Source of the DNA: Anaerolineae bacterium
Lineage (GTDB): Bacteria; Chloroflexota; Anaerolineae; Promineifilales; Promineifilaceae
Direction of reading: 5' to 3'
Assembly (NCBI GenBank): GCA_023382655.1
Contig: JAHDWK010000004.1
Location: 88,538-152,537 of the forward strand
Length of the DNA: 64,000 nt
Positions within the stretch are counted from its first letter, which is position 1. Every line of letters begins with the position of its first letter. Under the pieces are notes generated by a model. It was not told the DNA's origin, did no database searches, and saw only the letters and a program-made list of their open reading frames with translations. This document shows positions 49,813-59,350 of this stretch, piece after piece. Made by a program: the position numbers and the translations under genes.

Positions 49813-50871
49813 ATGTCTGAAATAATTGCCTTGCCAGGTTTGATAGATGTGCATACCCACCTGCGCGTCCCCGGCGGCGAACACAAGGAGGATTTTCGCA
49901 CGGGCACGGCCGCCGCTCTGGCTGGAGGCATCACCCAAATTCTGGCGATGCCTAACACCTCCCCGCCGTTGACGCTGCCGGAAGTGATGGTGGAGACGTT
50001 GGCAACGGCTCGCCATGACGTGTTGTGTGATGTGGGTCTTTTCGCCGGGGCCAGCCCGGCGCATATTGACCGGCTGCCCACACTGGCCCCCTATGCGGTG
50101 GCGCTCAAAATTTATCTGAACGATACCTTTGGCAAACTGCGGGTGGAGGATGTGCCCACGCTGCGGGCTTGTTTCCAGACGTGGCCACGTGAAAAGCTGA
50201 TTGCCATGCACGCCGAAAAGCAAAGTGTAGCCGTGGGCATTGGCCTGGCGGCGACGTATGAGCGCTCCGTGCATTTTTGCCATATCAGCCGCCGCGAAGA
50301 GATTGAGCTGATTGCTGATGCCAAGATGCGTGGCCTGCCGGTGACGTGTGAAGTGACGCCCCATCACCTCTTTATGGATGTGACGGATCGGGAGCGGTTG
50401 GGAATGCTGGCCGATATGCGCCCGGTGTTGGGTACGCCAGATGATGTGGCGGCGCTGTGGGCGCATTTGCATGATACGGTGGATTGCCTTGCCACCGATC
50501 ATGCGCCGCACACCCTGGCGGAGAAGCAGTCCGATAATCCACCGCCTGGGGTGGCGGGGCTGGAAACGTCGTTGGTGCTGCTGCTAACGGCCGTCACCGA
50601 AAACCGCCTTACCCTCAGCCGCCTCATTGACCTGATGCACACCAACCCTCGTCGCCTGTACAACTTGCCGGAACAACCTGACACCCGCGTGGAAGTGGAG
50701 ATGACACCCACCACCATCCGCAATGAGATGACGCAGAGTAAATGTGGCTGGACGCCGTTTCACGGCCGTACTGTGGCCGGGCGCGTCAAACGAGTGATTC
50801 TGCGGGGGCAGGTGGCGTATGAAGATGGGATGGTTCTGGCGCAGCCGGGGACGGGGATGGTGATTGTGTAA
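49813..50871 (+). CDS. pyrC: Dihydroorotase (CAD-like)
   Basis: 352 residues. This amidohydrolase closes carbamoyl-aspartate to dihydroorotate in pyrimidine synthesis. The zinc-ligand motif DVHTHLRVPGGEHKEDF is near the N-terminus, the lysine in AVALKIYLNDTFGKL corresponds to the carboxylated lysine of CAD-type enzymes, and the late CLATDHAPHTLAEK holds the catalytic aspartate. The N-terminus is short, beginning just ahead of PGLID as in the CAD/archaeal form. ATG 49813 has GGAG six bases upstream; ATG 49801 is possible. It is followed by pyrB. Confidence 0.94.
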   Translation: MSEIIALPGLIDVHTHLRVPGGEHKEDFRTGTAAALAGGITQILAMPNTSPPLTLPEVMVETLATARHDVLCDVGLFAGASPAHIDRLPTLAPYAVALKIYLNDTFGKLRVEDVPTLRACFQTWPREKLIAMHAEKQSVAVGIGLAATYERSVHFCHISRREEIELIADAKMRGLPVTCEVTPHHLFMDVTDRERLGMLADMRPVLGTPDDVAALWAHLHDTVDCLATDHAPHTLAEKQSDNPPPGVAGLETSLVLLLTAVTENRLTLSRLIDLMHTNPRRLYNLPEQPDTRVEVEMTPTTIRNEMTQSKCGWTPFHGRTVAGRVKRVILRGQVAYEDGMVLAQPGTGMVIV

Positions 50872-50881
50872 TATCTGTTTT

Positions 50882-50929
50882 TAGTAGGCACTTTAGTGCC
50901 GTTAGCAGGCGATGAATCGCCTACTACAA
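50882..50929. repeat. Branched hairpin element (TAGTAGGC...GCCTACTA), copy 2
   Basis: Outer arms TAGTAGGC and GCCTACTA enclose GCAC-TTTA-GTGC and GGCGAT-GA-ATCGCC, matching the element at 31838-31898. It lies between pyrC and pyrB, again directly before a ribosome-binding site. Confidence 0.85.
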
Positions 50930-50952
50930 ACCAAATTTAGAGGAGAGACAAA

Positions 50953-51939
50953 ATGCAACTGAAACCATTATTTAACTTTGATGAAATGCCAACCACGCCC
51001 GATATGGGCAATGGGCTGACGGGCATGGACATCCTGTCGGTGGCCCAATTTGACCAGGAAAAGATAGAGTACATCTTTGCTCGCGCTCGTGAAATGCGGG
51101 AGATGGTGCAGCGCGTTCACGGCACGGACTTGCTGCGCGGGCAAGTGTTAAGCTGCCTCTTTTATGAACCCAGTACGCGCACCAGTTCCTCCTTTATTGC
51201 CGCCATGGAACGGCTGGGCGGCAGCGTCATTCCCATTACGCAGGGGGTGCAGTTCAGCTCGGTGAGCAAGGGCGAAACATTGGCGGATACCATTCGCACG
51301 CTGGAGCAATATTCCGATGTGATTGTGCTGCGCCACCCGGAAATTGGCGCCGCCAAACTGGCCGCCGATTACGCCGAAATCCCGGTGATCAATGCCGGGG
51401 ATGGGCCAGGTGAGCATCCCACCCAGGCTTTGCTGGATTTATTTACCATTCAGGATGAGTTGGGGCAGATTGAGGGCTTGAAGGTGGCAATGGTAGGGGA
51501 TTTGCGCTACGGCCGTACCGTTCACTCCCTTACCAAACTGCTGCTGGGCTACAACGTCAGCCTGCGCTTCGTTTCCCCGGAAATCCTGCGCCTGCCCTTG
51601 ACCGTGATGAACCAGGTGATTGACGCCGGCGTAGACGCCCGCGAAACCCACGACGTGGCCGATGTCATTCAAAACGCCGATGTGCTGTATGTGACCCGCG
51701 TGCAAAAAGAGCGTTTCTCTGACCTGGCGCAGTATGAGGAGTTGAAAAACTTCTATGAAATAACGGCCGATCTGATGGAAAAAGCGAAGCAGAAAATGAT
51801 CGTCATGCACCCGCTGCCGCGTGTGGGCGAAATTCACTACAACGTAGACAAGGACCCCCGCGCCGCCTACTTCCGCCAGGTGAAAAATGGCATGTACATT
51901 CGTATGGCGCTGCTCGCGGCCGTGTTAGGCAAAGCGTAA
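50953..51939 (+). CDS. pyrB: Aspartate carbamoyltransferase, catalytic subunit
   Basis: 328 residues. It transfers the carbamoyl group to aspartate, the first committed step of pyrimidine synthesis. The carbamoyl-phosphate motif is in [20 protein letters not shown]. Other family segments are [36 protein letters not shown], and the C-terminal [22 protein letters not shown]. The start has GGAG eight bases upstream. No pyrI regulatory gene follows, so it is probably the unregulated trimeric form or one regulated at the RNA level. It lies downstream of pyrC, the next enzyme in the pathway. Confidence 0.95.
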   Translation: MQLKPLFNFDEMPTTPDMGNGLTGMDILSVAQFDQEKIEYIFARAREMREMVQRVHGTDLLRGQVLSCLFYEPSTRTSSSFIAAMERLGGSVIPITQGVQFSSVSKGETLADTIRTLEQYSDVIVLRHPEIGAAKLAADYAEIPVINAGDGPGEHPTQALLDLFTIQDELGQIEGLKVAMVGDLRYGRTVHSLTKLLLGYNVSLRFVSPEILRLPLTVMNQVIDAGVDARETHDVADVIQNADVLYVTRVQKERFSDLAQYEELKNFYEITADLMEKAKQKMIVMHPLPRVGEIHYNVDKDPRAAYFRQVKNGMYIRMALLAAVLGKA

Positions 51940-52286
51940 CATCATGCCAGTTGAATGATATGGCGATAGTGGGCTATTGTTGTCTGGCCAATAGCCCACT
52001 ATCTCTATTGTGCATCCCCCAATGGTTTTATTGCCCTGATGGGTATGTTGTATTAAACTGACCGGGATATTGTATTGTTATCGGCAATTTCAACTTGCGG
52101 GAACCACACCAAACTGTATTGTCAACAATTGAATAACGATGTATTGGTTTAACCTGTGGTTTTCCCGGTTGATTCCACCGGTGGATTGTTTTTTCTGGGG
52201 TATTTACTTGTTTGTGGGAGCGGCCAAATGGCAGCAGAAGAATGTTTTTTTGCCTGTTTTCAGGACAGGTTGGCAGTGGAAGCGTG
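51940..52286. other. Intergenic region after pyrB
   Basis: 347 bp without a gene. It contains the long hairpin at 51965-52003. The rest is AT-richer than its surroundings and held nothing else I could recognise; an in-frame extension of the next gene to 52212 is not credible. Confidence 0.6.
51965..52003. terminator. Long perfect hairpin downstream of pyrB
   Basis: A 14-bp perfect stem (GATAGTGGGCTATT and complement) with an 11-nt loop, 25 bp after the pyrB stop. There is no T-run, so it may be a transcript-stabilising or Rho-type end rather than an intrinsic terminator. Confidence 0.6.
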
Positions 52287-52958
52287 ATGAATACAACACC
52301 AATTACTCGTGTGGCTCGTTCCAAAGAACGGGCAAAAGCGAATTATGACCGGTTGAGCCGTTGGTATGATCTGGTAGCTGGCAGCAGTGAAAAGAAGTAC
52401 CGTGACCTGGGCCTGCAAAAGTTGGATGCGGGTGCGGGTGAGCGGGTCTTGGAAATTGGCTTTGGCACGGGGCATTGTATTTTGGCGCTGGCTACGGCCG
52501 TTGGCCCCACAGGTACAGTGCATGGTCTTGATCTCTCTGAGGGGATGCTGAGCATGGCGCAAGATCGGGTCAACCAGGCGGGGTTAGCCGGGCGTGTAGA
52601 GCTACGAACGGGGGACGCCGTTCAATTGCCCTTTGCTTCAGACAGTTTTGATGGTGTGTTTATGAGCTTCACCCTGGAGCTTTTTGATACGCCGGAAATA
52701 CCGCTGGTTTTGCAACAATGCCGCACGGTGTTAAAAGCCGGGGGGCGCATGGCAGTTGTGTCATTGGTCAAAAAGCCGGGTACGGCCGTGCGCGTTTACG
52801 AGTGGTGTCATGAAAAATGGCCCACGGCCGTAGATTGCCGCCCCATCTATGTGCAGGCGGCTCTTATGGCTGCTGGTTTCACCATTTGTGACGTTTCTGC
52901 TTTATCTATGTGGGGGTTGCCGGTGGAAATCATCCTGGCAAAAAACGAAAAACCATGA
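52287..52958 (+). CDS. SAM-dependent methyltransferase (UbiE-like class I)
   Basis: About 223 residues. The Rossmann-type core has motif [17 protein letters not shown], motif [17 protein letters not shown], and later [19 protein letters not shown]. The N-terminal [17 protein letters not shown] resembles UbiE/menaquinone-type and phospholipid methyltransferases. Substrate unknown. ATG 52287 has GGAAG four bases upstream; the longer open frame has no such support. Its stop overlaps the glycosyltransferase start by 4 bp, so the two are translationally coupled, perhaps in glycolipid or lipid modification. Confidence 0.85.
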   Translation: MNTTPITRVARSKERAKANYDRLSRWYDLVAGSSEKKYRDLGLQKLDAGAGERVLEIGFGTGHCILALATAVGPTGTVHGLDLSEGMLSMAQDRVNQAGLAGRVELRTGDAVQLPFASDSFDGVFMSFTLELFDTPEIPLVLQQCRTVLKAGGRMAVVSLVKKPGTAVRVYEWCHEKWPTAVDCRPIYVQAALMAAGFTICDVSALSMWGLPVEIILAKNEKP

Positions 52959-54256
52959 ATGTTGCTTATATTGCCACCGGCGCGGCCAATATGTATTGCG
53001 GGAGTTGTATGCGTGATAATACCCTGGTCGCTGCCCTCAAACTTTTGGGCCAGGATGTCACCATGATTCCCCTGTATACGCCGCTGCGGGTTGATGAAGA
53101 GGATGTCAGCGAAAAGCATGTCTTTTATGGCGGTATTGAAGCCTACCTGCTGCAACGCTTTCCCCATCCATCTTCCTGGCGTGAACTTTTATTAGGTGTG
53201 GCCGGTGCGCAAGCGATCATTCGGCTGCTGCCGCACTTTGATATTGGCACGGCCGTAGACCCGGCGGCCAATGCCGAGATGACGCTCTCCATGCTGCGTG
53301 GTGAAATGGGCAACCAGAGCAGTTTGCTGGAGGAATTGGTCAACTGGCTGGCAGACTCATTACGGCCCGATCTGGTTCATGTGACCAATACGCTTATTTC
53401 TGGCCCGGTGCGGGCCATCAAGCAGGCGTTAAATGTGCCTGTAGTGTGTGGGCTTCATGGTGAAGACATCTTTATTGATGGTCTGCCAGAACCTTATCGC
53501 CAGCAAGCCATTGACCTGATTCGGGAAAACGCCGCCTGCATAGACCACTTCATTGCCATCAGCCAATATTACGCCGACTATTTTGGCAGTCTGATAGGCA
53601 TTGATCCCGCCAAAATCACGCTGGTTCGGCCGGGTATTTCTCTGGCGGATTACAATGGGGCGTATACGGCCGTTGCCTCCGATCATCCGCTCACCATTGG
53701 TTATCTGGCTCGCATTTCTCCCGAAAAAGGGTTGCACATTTTGGTAGAGGCATTCATTCGTCTGTGCCAGTCAGGTGAGTTTCCTGGATTGCGTCTCAAG
53801 GTAGCCGGTTATCTCAGCCGTGCCCACACGGGTTATATCAACACCATTCGCCGCCGAGTCAAAGAAGCTGGTCTCAGCCATCAAGTACAAATTATCGGCA
53901 CCGTCAACCGGCAGGAAAAGCTCTCTTTTTTGCAGAGCCTGGATCTGTTTTCCGTGCCCACCATCTACCGAGACCCCAAAGGACTGCCGGTTTTGGAGGC
54001 GTTGGCCAGTGGTGTGCCGGTGGTGCAGCCGGCGCACGGCGCTTTCCCTGAATTGGTCTTATCAACAGGTGGCGGTTTGCTGCATCGGCCAGAAGATCTG
54101 GTGGATTTATCGGAGAAGTTGGCCACGCTGCTGCGTGATGCCAGTCTGCGGGAACAGTATGGGATGGAGGGGCATACGGCCGTGCACACCCACTTTTCCG
54201 CCGAACGCATGGCCGCCGAAACCGCCCAGGTTTACAGTCGCGTTGGCGGGGGTTAA
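52955..54256 (+). CDS. Glycosyltransferase family 4 protein
   Basis: About 433 residues, GT-B fold. The N-terminal half starts [20 protein letters not shown], a form seen in a subgroup of GT4 proteins. The C-terminal half carries [20 protein letters not shown] and the nucleotide-sugar site [20 protein letters not shown] with its Glu. It would transfer a sugar from a nucleotide donor, probably to a lipid or polysaccharide acceptor at the inner face of the membrane. It is coupled to the methyltransferase by an ATGA overlap and followed after 3 bp by a histidine kinase. Confidence 0.9.
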   Translation: MNVAYIATGAANMYCGSCMRDNTLVAALKLLGQDVTMIPLYTPLRVDEEDVSEKHVFYGGIEAYLLQRFPHPSSWRELLLGVAGAQAIIRLLPHFDIGTAVDPAANAEMTLSMLRGEMGNQSSLLEELVNWLADSLRPDLVHVTNTLISGPVRAIKQALNVPVVCGLHGEDIFIDGLPEPYRQQAIDLIRENAACIDHFIAISQYYADYFGSLIGIDPAKITLVRPGISLADYNGAYTAVASDHPLTIGYLARISPEKGLHILVEAFIRLCQSGEFPGLRLKVAGYLSRAHTGYINTIRRRVKEAGLSHQVQIIGTVNRQEKLSFLQSLDLFSVPTIYRDPKGLPVLEALASGVPVVQPAHGAFPELVLSTGGGLLHRPEDLVDLSEKLATLLRDASLREQYGMEGHTAVHTHFSAERMAAETAQVYSRVGGG

Positions 54257-54259
54257 CCC

Positions 54260-55612
54260 ATGAGGCTAAAAAAAACCTCTCGTCTTTATAAGCTCCTTAC
54301 CTCTCCCACTTTCCCAAACGATGAGGAAAAAACCCGCGTCGCTCGCCTGCTAAACATCATCCTCATCACCGTCATGTGCCTGGTCATGTTGTTCAGTGTG
54401 CCCGCGTTGGTCATGACGCCACATCTGGGCCGTGTATTGATAGAGATTGTCCTGGCCGGCTGGTCGTTGCTCATGTTGCTCATGTTGCATCGTGGATATG
54501 TACGGCCGGCCGGTTTTTTGTTGTCACTCACTTTATGGCTGGTTGTTTCCTACGGCACTTACCAGGCAGGGGGATTTCGTGGCTCCACCATGTCTGCTTA
54601 CTTTGGCATCATCCTCATTGCTGAATTATTGCTGGGCATACGCGCCGGTGTAATTCTCGGTATTTTGTCCATCGTCATCACAGGATGGATGATTTATGCC
54701 GATCAACAAGGTTTGTTGCCAGTACCACCGAGTTATGCCACGCTCACCACGTTTTGGGTCGAATTTTCTGTTGTGGTAGTTGGTGTAGTCGGATTGTTAT
54801 CTCTGGTCATGAACAGCTTACAGCAGGCGTTGGGCCGCGCCCGCCGCAATGAAAAAGAACTGGCCGTTAAAGTCATCGAAGTGCAGGAATTAGCCCAAAA
54901 AGCGATTGAGGCCAATGAGTTTAAGACGCGGCTCCTGGCCAGGGTCAGCCACGAGTTACGGACACCATTAGGTGTCATCATGGGCATGTCTGATATGCTG
55001 CAACAGAATATCTATGGCCCTTTGACATCGTCCCAACAAGACATCGTCGGGCGTATCCTCAACAATTCACATGTTCTGGATAGTGTCTTTGCCGAACTAT
55101 TAGATCAGTCACAGATTGAATCGGGCCAGTTGCAACTAAAGAAGGAGCCATTCTCTCCTGAGATTTTGGCCCAAACAGTTTATTCAAACTGCTTGCCATT
55201 GGCGCAGCGCAAAGGCTTAAACCTGGAGATAGAAATTGATCCTGGTTTGCAACAGACCGTTGTGGGTGACGAAAGCAGAACCGCACAGATATTACAAAAC
55301 CTGGTGACAAATGCCATCAAGTTTACGGAAACAGGCTATGTCACCATCCTGATTCGTCAGGAAGGGGACGCTTATTGGTCTCTTGAGGTGAGTGACACTG
55401 GCATTGGCATGACATCGGAAACACAAGCGATTATTTTTGAACCTTTCCGCCAGGCGGACGAAAGCACTTTGCGTAAAGCAGGTGGGGTTGGCTTAGGGCT
55501 GGCTATAGTGAAACAACTCGTATTTGCTATGAGTGGTGCAATTGATGTGGAGAGTGAGGTAGAACGCGGCAGCAAATTTACTGTCCTTCTGCCGACCGAA
55601 CCTTTGTGGTAA
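54260..55612 (+). CDS. Membrane histidine kinase
   Basis: 450 residues. About six hydrophobic helices (residues 30-190) form a MASE-like sensor, followed by a coiled linker and HisKA with His231 in ARVSHELRTPLGVIMG. The HATPase has the N-box NLVTNAIKFTETGYVTIL, VSDTGIGMTSETQAIIFEPF and GGVGLGLAIVKQLVFAMSGA. The linked response regulator, whose ribosome-binding site overlaps the end of this gene, is the likely phosphoacceptor. No ACGGCCGT occurs in this gene or in the regulator, unlike the neighbours. Confidence 0.93.
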   Translation: MRLKKTSRLYKLLTSPTFPNDEEKTRVARLLNIILITVMCLVMLFSVPALVMTPHLGRVLIEIVLAGWSLLMLLMLHRGYVRPAGFLLSLTLWLVVSYGTYQAGGFRGSTMSAYFGIILIAELLLGIRAGVILGILSIVITGWMIYADQQGLLPVPPSYATLTTFWVEFSVVVVGVVGLLSLVMNSLQQALGRARRNEKELAVKVIEVQELAQKAIEANEFKTRLLARVSHELRTPLGVIMGMSDMLQQNIYGPLTSSQQDIVGRILNNSHVLDSVFAELLDQSQIESGQLQLKKEPFSPEILAQTVYSNCLPLAQRKGLNLEIEIDPGLQQTVVGDESRTAQILQNLVTNAIKFTETGYVTILIRQEGDAYWSLEVSDTGIGMTSETQAIIFEPFRQADESTLRKAGGVGLGLAIVKQLVFAMSGAIDVESEVERGSKFTVLLPTEPLW

Positions 55613-55626
55613 AAGGAGCCGGAATA

Positions 55627-56052
55627 ATGGATAACAGACCTGTTGCTTTAATTGTGGAAGATAATGAAGATCAAAACCTGGTTTTTACGATGGCCTTGTA
55701 CCACGCTGGCTATAAGACCGAATCGTTTCAAGATGGCCTGAAGGCGCAGAAGCGGTTGATGGGAATTCCGCCGGCCGTTGTGGTGCTAGACTTGCATGTG
55801 CCCGGCGTCAACGGGGAATCGCTTCTGAGCCAGATTCGGAGCAACCAGCGGTTTATGAACACACGGGTGATATTGGCCACAGCAGATGCTGGCCTGGCGG
55901 CGCTCTTACAACCCGAAGCAGACCTGGTTTTATTGAAACCCATTAGTTTTGAACAGTTAAATAGGTTAGCTGTTCGTTTGCTGCATCAACCCCGCTATTC
56001 CAATCAGACGGGTGACGATTTTAGCGCAGCCCGGTCAGACTTCGGGCAATAA
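55627..56052 (+). CDS. Single-domain response regulator
   Basis: About 141 residues consisting of a receiver domain only. The acidic pocket is in LIVEDNEDQNLV, the phosphoacceptor aspartate in VVVLDLHVPGVNG, and the conserved lysine in LVLLKPISF. It has no output domain, so it probably acts by protein-protein contact or as a phosphate relay. ATG 55627 has AAAGGAG upstream. Its 3' end overlaps the convergent acyl-CoA dehydrogenase gene by 32 bp. Confidence 0.92.
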   Translation: MDNRPVALIVEDNEDQNLVFTMALYHAGYKTESFQDGLKAQKRLMGIPPAVVVLDLHVPGVNGESLLSQIRSNQRFMNTRVILATADAGLAALLQPEADLVLLKPISFEQLNRLAVRLLHQPRYSNQTGDDFSAARSDFGQ

Positions 56053-57184
56053 CCAGGCGTTGGATTTCGCTGGTGCCTTCGTAGATTTCGGTGATTTTGG
56101 CATCGCGATAGTACCGTTCCAGGGGCATTTCTTTGCTATAACCCATGCCGCCATGAATCTGGATGGCTTCTTTGGCGCAGAAGTTGGCCGTTTCACTGGC
56201 AAACAGTTTGGCCATACTGCTTTCCAGTGAGTAGCGCTTGCCGGTAATGGCTGCTTCCTTCTTCGCCAGACATGCCTGGTAAATGAGCAGGCGGCTGGCC
56301 TCCACACGGGTTTTCATGTCGGCCAGCTTCTGTTGGATCATCTGGAACTGGCCGATTTTTTGCCCGAATGCCTCGCGCTCCTGCGCATAGGCAATACTGG
56401 CTTCCAGGGCGGCTTCGGCAATGCCCTGTGCCTGGGAAGCGATGCCGATGCGCCCGGCGTCCAGCACAGTCATGGCAATTTTGAAGCCTTCGCCTTCTTG
56501 TCCCAACCTGTTTTCCACCGGGCATTGGTAGTTGTCGAAGATGATTTCGCTGGTGGCGCTGGCGCGGATGCCCATTTTTGGTTCCGTTTTGCCGCGTTCA
56601 AAACCGGGCTGGTTGGTCTCAATGAGGAAGGCCGTGACGCCGCTGGCCCCCTTTTCGGGGTGGGTAGGGGCGAACAGCACGATGACATCGGCGTAGGGGG
56701 CAGACGTGACCCAGGATTTACGGCCGTTAATCACATAATGCGTCCCGGCTTCATTTAGCACCGCCCGGCTTTTCATGGTGCCGGCGTCGCTGCCGCTCAT
56801 CGGTTCCGTCAGGCTGTACGCGCCGATCTTTTCACCGCTGGCCACGGGAACCAGATATTTCTGGCGCTGTTCTTCTGTGCCGTACTTCATCAGGCCATGG
56901 CAGTAAAGCGAGTTGTTCACGGACATGATGGTGCCGTGGCTGGCGTCTGCTTTGCAGATTTCGATGAGCGCCAGGGCATAAGCCAGCGTGTCCATGCCAA
57001 TGCCGCCATACGCTTCCGGCACTTCGATGCCCATAAATCCCAACTGCCCCATTTTGCGCACCGTATCAATGGGGAATTGGGCAGTTTCGTCGTGGTGGGC
57101 GGCGATGGGGGCGATTTCCTGTTGGGCGAAGCGGCGCGCTTCTTGTTGAATCATGCGATGTTCTTCGGTGATAAAGTCAAACAT
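56021..57184 (-). CDS. Acyl-CoA dehydrogenase
   Basis: 387 residues. This FAD enzyme catalyses alpha,beta-dehydrogenation of acyl-CoA, passing electrons to ETF. Signatures are the FAD/substrate loop SLTEPMSGSDAGTM, INGRKSWVTSAPYAD, and GIASQAQGIAEAALEASIAY. The C-terminal segment AIQIHGGMGYSKEMPLERYY is followed by the catalytic glutamate in ITEIYEGTSEIQR, the position used by short/medium-chain and butyryl-CoA dehydrogenases. GGAGG lies nine bases before ATG 57184. No other beta-oxidation genes are nearby. Confidence 0.95.
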   Translation of the reverse strand: MFDFITEEHRMIQQEARRFAQQEIAPIAAHHDETAQFPIDTVRKMGQLGFMGIEVPEAYGGIGMDTLAYALALIEICKADASHGTIMSVNNSLYCHGLMKYGTEEQRQKYLVPVASGEKIGAYSLTEPMSGSDAGTMKSRAVLNEAGTHYVINGRKSWVTSAPYADVIVLFAPTHPEKGASGVTAFLIETNQPGFERGKTEPKMGIRASATSEIIFDNYQCPVENRLGQEGEGFKIAMTVLDAGRIGIASQAQGIAEAALEASIAYAQEREAFGQKIGQFQMIQQKLADMKTRVEASRLLIYQACLAKKEAAITGKRYSLESSMAKLFASETANFCAKEAIQIHGGMGYSKEMPLERYYRDAKITEIYEGTSEIQRLVIARSLTGLR

Positions 57185-57202
57185 AGTGGGAACCTCCAGT
57201 TT

Positions 57203-57246
57203 CGGTAATCGGTGATCAGTAGTCGGTTATCAGTTATCGGTTACAG
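57203..57246. repeat. Heptad-repeat tract (GGTAATCGGTGATCAG type)
   Basis: Direct units GGTAATCGGTGATCAGTAGTC and GGTTATCAGTTATCGGTTA. It overlaps the last codons of the membrane-protein gene (minus), so it encodes that protein's C-terminus (AVTDN) and stop codon. Confidence 0.75.
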
Positions 57247-57979
57247 CCTGCTGGCCGATTATGGTAGAAATGAATGTTTCAAAATCACGAGGGGAAAGTT
57301 CAAAACCTTCTAGCCAACGGCGTTGTTCGGCCAGCCATTGTTTGCCGTCTTTACCGGCTAATATGTCGGCAGGGATTTTTTCGGGACGGCTGGGCAGGGA
57401 CAGGTAACGGCTGCGGGCGTCTGTGGCATAGACATCGGCGGGGTGGATTTCGTGGAAGTGGGCACGGCCGTGCCGTGCCATCAGTTGGTCTGCTTGTTTG
57501 GGGGCGATGTAGGTGTAGGTAATCAGTTGATTTTCTCCTTCACGTACCTGCACTGCCAGACAAATCCACTTTTCGGGTACGCGGCGCTCGCGTCCGCCCC
57601 GTTTGTACCCCTTGAGCGTGAAACGCCAGTACAGTTGGTTCATGTTGCCGCTCCAATTTAATGTATAAGGCGGCAAATCTATATCTTGCACCAGGATACC
57701 TTCTCCATCCAGAGTTAGCAGCCGGCCACTATGCCAGACGCGCTTGAGACCCTGTTCGATGCCCCATACCGCCACCAGCGCCAGCACCAACGAGCCAAAG
57801 CAGGCAATAATCGAAGTGAAGTCTACCAACTGGGGTGGTGCAATCTGCGGCCAAAATGTATTGAGCAGTAAAAAAAAGAAGATGACACCGGCGAATAAGG
57901 CGATGATGATGACCATGCGTAGCCCACTGTGTTCTTGATCGGCGTGGAGCACAATGGGCGAGGGAGTAATTGTAATCAT
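57230..57979 (-). CDS. Membrane protein of unknown function
   Basis: About 249 residues from ATG 57979. Two transmembrane helices (MVIIIALFAGVIFFFLLLNT and ACFGSLVLALVAVWG) are followed by a cytosolic domain of about 150 residues (YTLNWSGNMNQLYWRFTLKG, then LAEQRRWLEGFELSPRDFET). The layout resembles PH-like or DUF membrane proteins, but I do not recognise the family. It lies 45 bp before the acyl-CoA dehydrogenase gene on the same strand and diverges from dnaN across about 160 bp. Confidence 0.7.
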   Translation of the reverse strand: MITITPSPIVLHADQEHSGLRMVIIIALFAGVIFFFLLLNTFWPQIAPPQLVDFTSIIACFGSLVLALVAVWGIEQGLKRVWHSGRLLTLDGEGILVQDIDLPPYTLNWSGNMNQLYWRFTLKGYKRGGRERRVPEKWICLAVQVREGENQLITYTYIAPKQADQLMARHGRAHFHEIHPADVYATDARSRYLSLPSRPEKIPADILAGKDGKQWLAEQRRWLEGFELSPRDFETFISTIIGQQAVTDN

Positions 57980-58142
57980 GCCCCTATTTGTAAACCGCTC
58001 TGCCAATTCTGGCAACCCTAACATGCCGGAACTGCAAAAGCTTTGGCATGTTGGGATATTGCATCTTCACCTATCCTCCGCTATACTAACCATTATCAGC
58101 TATGCGGGATATTACAACAAAACTTTTATAGGGAGAGAGGGT

Positions 58143-59276
58143 ATGAAAGTCTCCTGTTTGCAAGAGAATCTGGCAAAAGGTTTGAGTATTGTGGGGCGGG
58201 CTGTCAGCACCCGGTCTACGCTGCCGGTGTTGGCGAATGTGCTGCTGGAGACGGATAACGGCCGTCTCAAACTCTCGGCGACCAATCTGGAAATTGTGGT
58301 CACTTGTTGGATTGGGGCTAAGGTAGAAGAGGATGGGGCGATTACCGTACCGGCGCGGTTGTTGAATGATTTTGTCAGCCAATTGCCGCAAGAACGGGTG
58401 GAACTCATGCTCAACGAACGCACCCAAACGTTGCACATTACCTGTGCCCGCAACGAAGCCAATATCAAAGGGATTGACGCGCAGGAGTTCCCGCTGGTGC
58501 CGAAGCCGGATCAAAACAATCGCATTCGGGTGGAAACGGCCGTGTTCAAACAAATGATCAACCAGGTTGCCCTGGCCGCCGCCACAGATGATACCCGGCC
58601 CACGTTGACCGGCGTTTCCACCACCTTTGATGACAGTCAGGTATTGATGGTCGCCACGGATGGCTTTCGTCTCTCCATGAAGTCGGCGCATATTCCTGGC
58701 TCAGTGGATAGGCGCACGGCCGTGCTTGTGCCCGCCCGCGCTCTAAGTGAACTTTATCGCATAGCCAGTGAAGATAGTGAAGCCATCTACATTTCTCTGC
58801 CTGAAGGTCGGAACCAGATTATTTTTGATATGGAGAATATCGTACTCGTCTCCCAACTGATTGATGGCAGCTTCCCCGATTACACTCCCATTGTGCCCAA
58901 ACGCCACAGTACACGCACCGTCATGGGGACGGCCGATTTTCGGAAGGCGTGCAAAACGGCCGAAATTTTCGCCCGTGAATCTAGCCACACCGCGCGTGTG
59001 AAGATTGATCCCGGTGACGAAATCACGCCCGGTTTTGCCATCGTTGCCGCCACCAGCACCGAAACCGGTGACAATGTGACCCAGATTGATGCAATGGTCA
59101 ATGGCGACCCCGTGGAAATTGCCTTCAACGTCAAATACATGACCGACGTTCTGAATGTGATTGATACGCCCCAGGTGGCGCTGGAAACTACCGGCCCGAT
59201 GGACCCTGGCGTCATTAAGCCGGTGGGTGATACGGATTTCATGCACATTATTATGCCCATGCACTTTGGGCGGTAG
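58143..59276 (+). CDS. dnaN: DNA polymerase III sliding clamp (beta subunit)
   Basis: 377 residues from ATG 58143; the upstream open frame is not conserved-looking. This ring-shaped processivity clamp for the replicative polymerase is a head-to-tail dimer. Three repeated subdomains are visible, beginning MKVSCLQENLAKGLSIVGRA, with LPVLANVLLETDNGRLKLSA and ATDGFRLSMKSAHIPG. The C-terminal PVGDTDFMHIIMPMHF is the client-binding tail (usually MPMR/L). It is not next to dnaA or recF, so the replication origin is not implied here. Confidence 0.96.
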   Translation: MKVSCLQENLAKGLSIVGRAVSTRSTLPVLANVLLETDNGRLKLSATNLEIVVTCWIGAKVEEDGAITVPARLLNDFVSQLPQERVELMLNERTQTLHITCARNEANIKGIDAQEFPLVPKPDQNNRIRVETAVFKQMINQVALAAATDDTRPTLTGVSTTFDDSQVLMVATDGFRLSMKSAHIPGSVDRRTAVLVPARALSELYRIASEDSEAIYISLPEGRNQIIFDMENIVLVSQLIDGSFPDYTPIVPKRHSTRTVMGTADFRKACKTAEIFARESSHTARVKIDPGDEITPGFAIVAATSTETGDNVTQIDAMVNGDPVEIAFNVKYMTDVLNVIDTPQVALETTGPMDPGVIKPVGDTDFMHIIMPMHFGR

Positions 59277-59350
59277 AATGGTAATTGAGTAATTCAGTAA
59301 TTGTGCAATTGCTTGAATTATCCCGTTACACAATTACTCGCTTCCCCATC

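Noticed and set aside
58143..59276. Replication origin near dnaN
   Set aside because: There is no dnaA gene, no cluster of DnaA boxes and no AT-rich unwinding region nearby.
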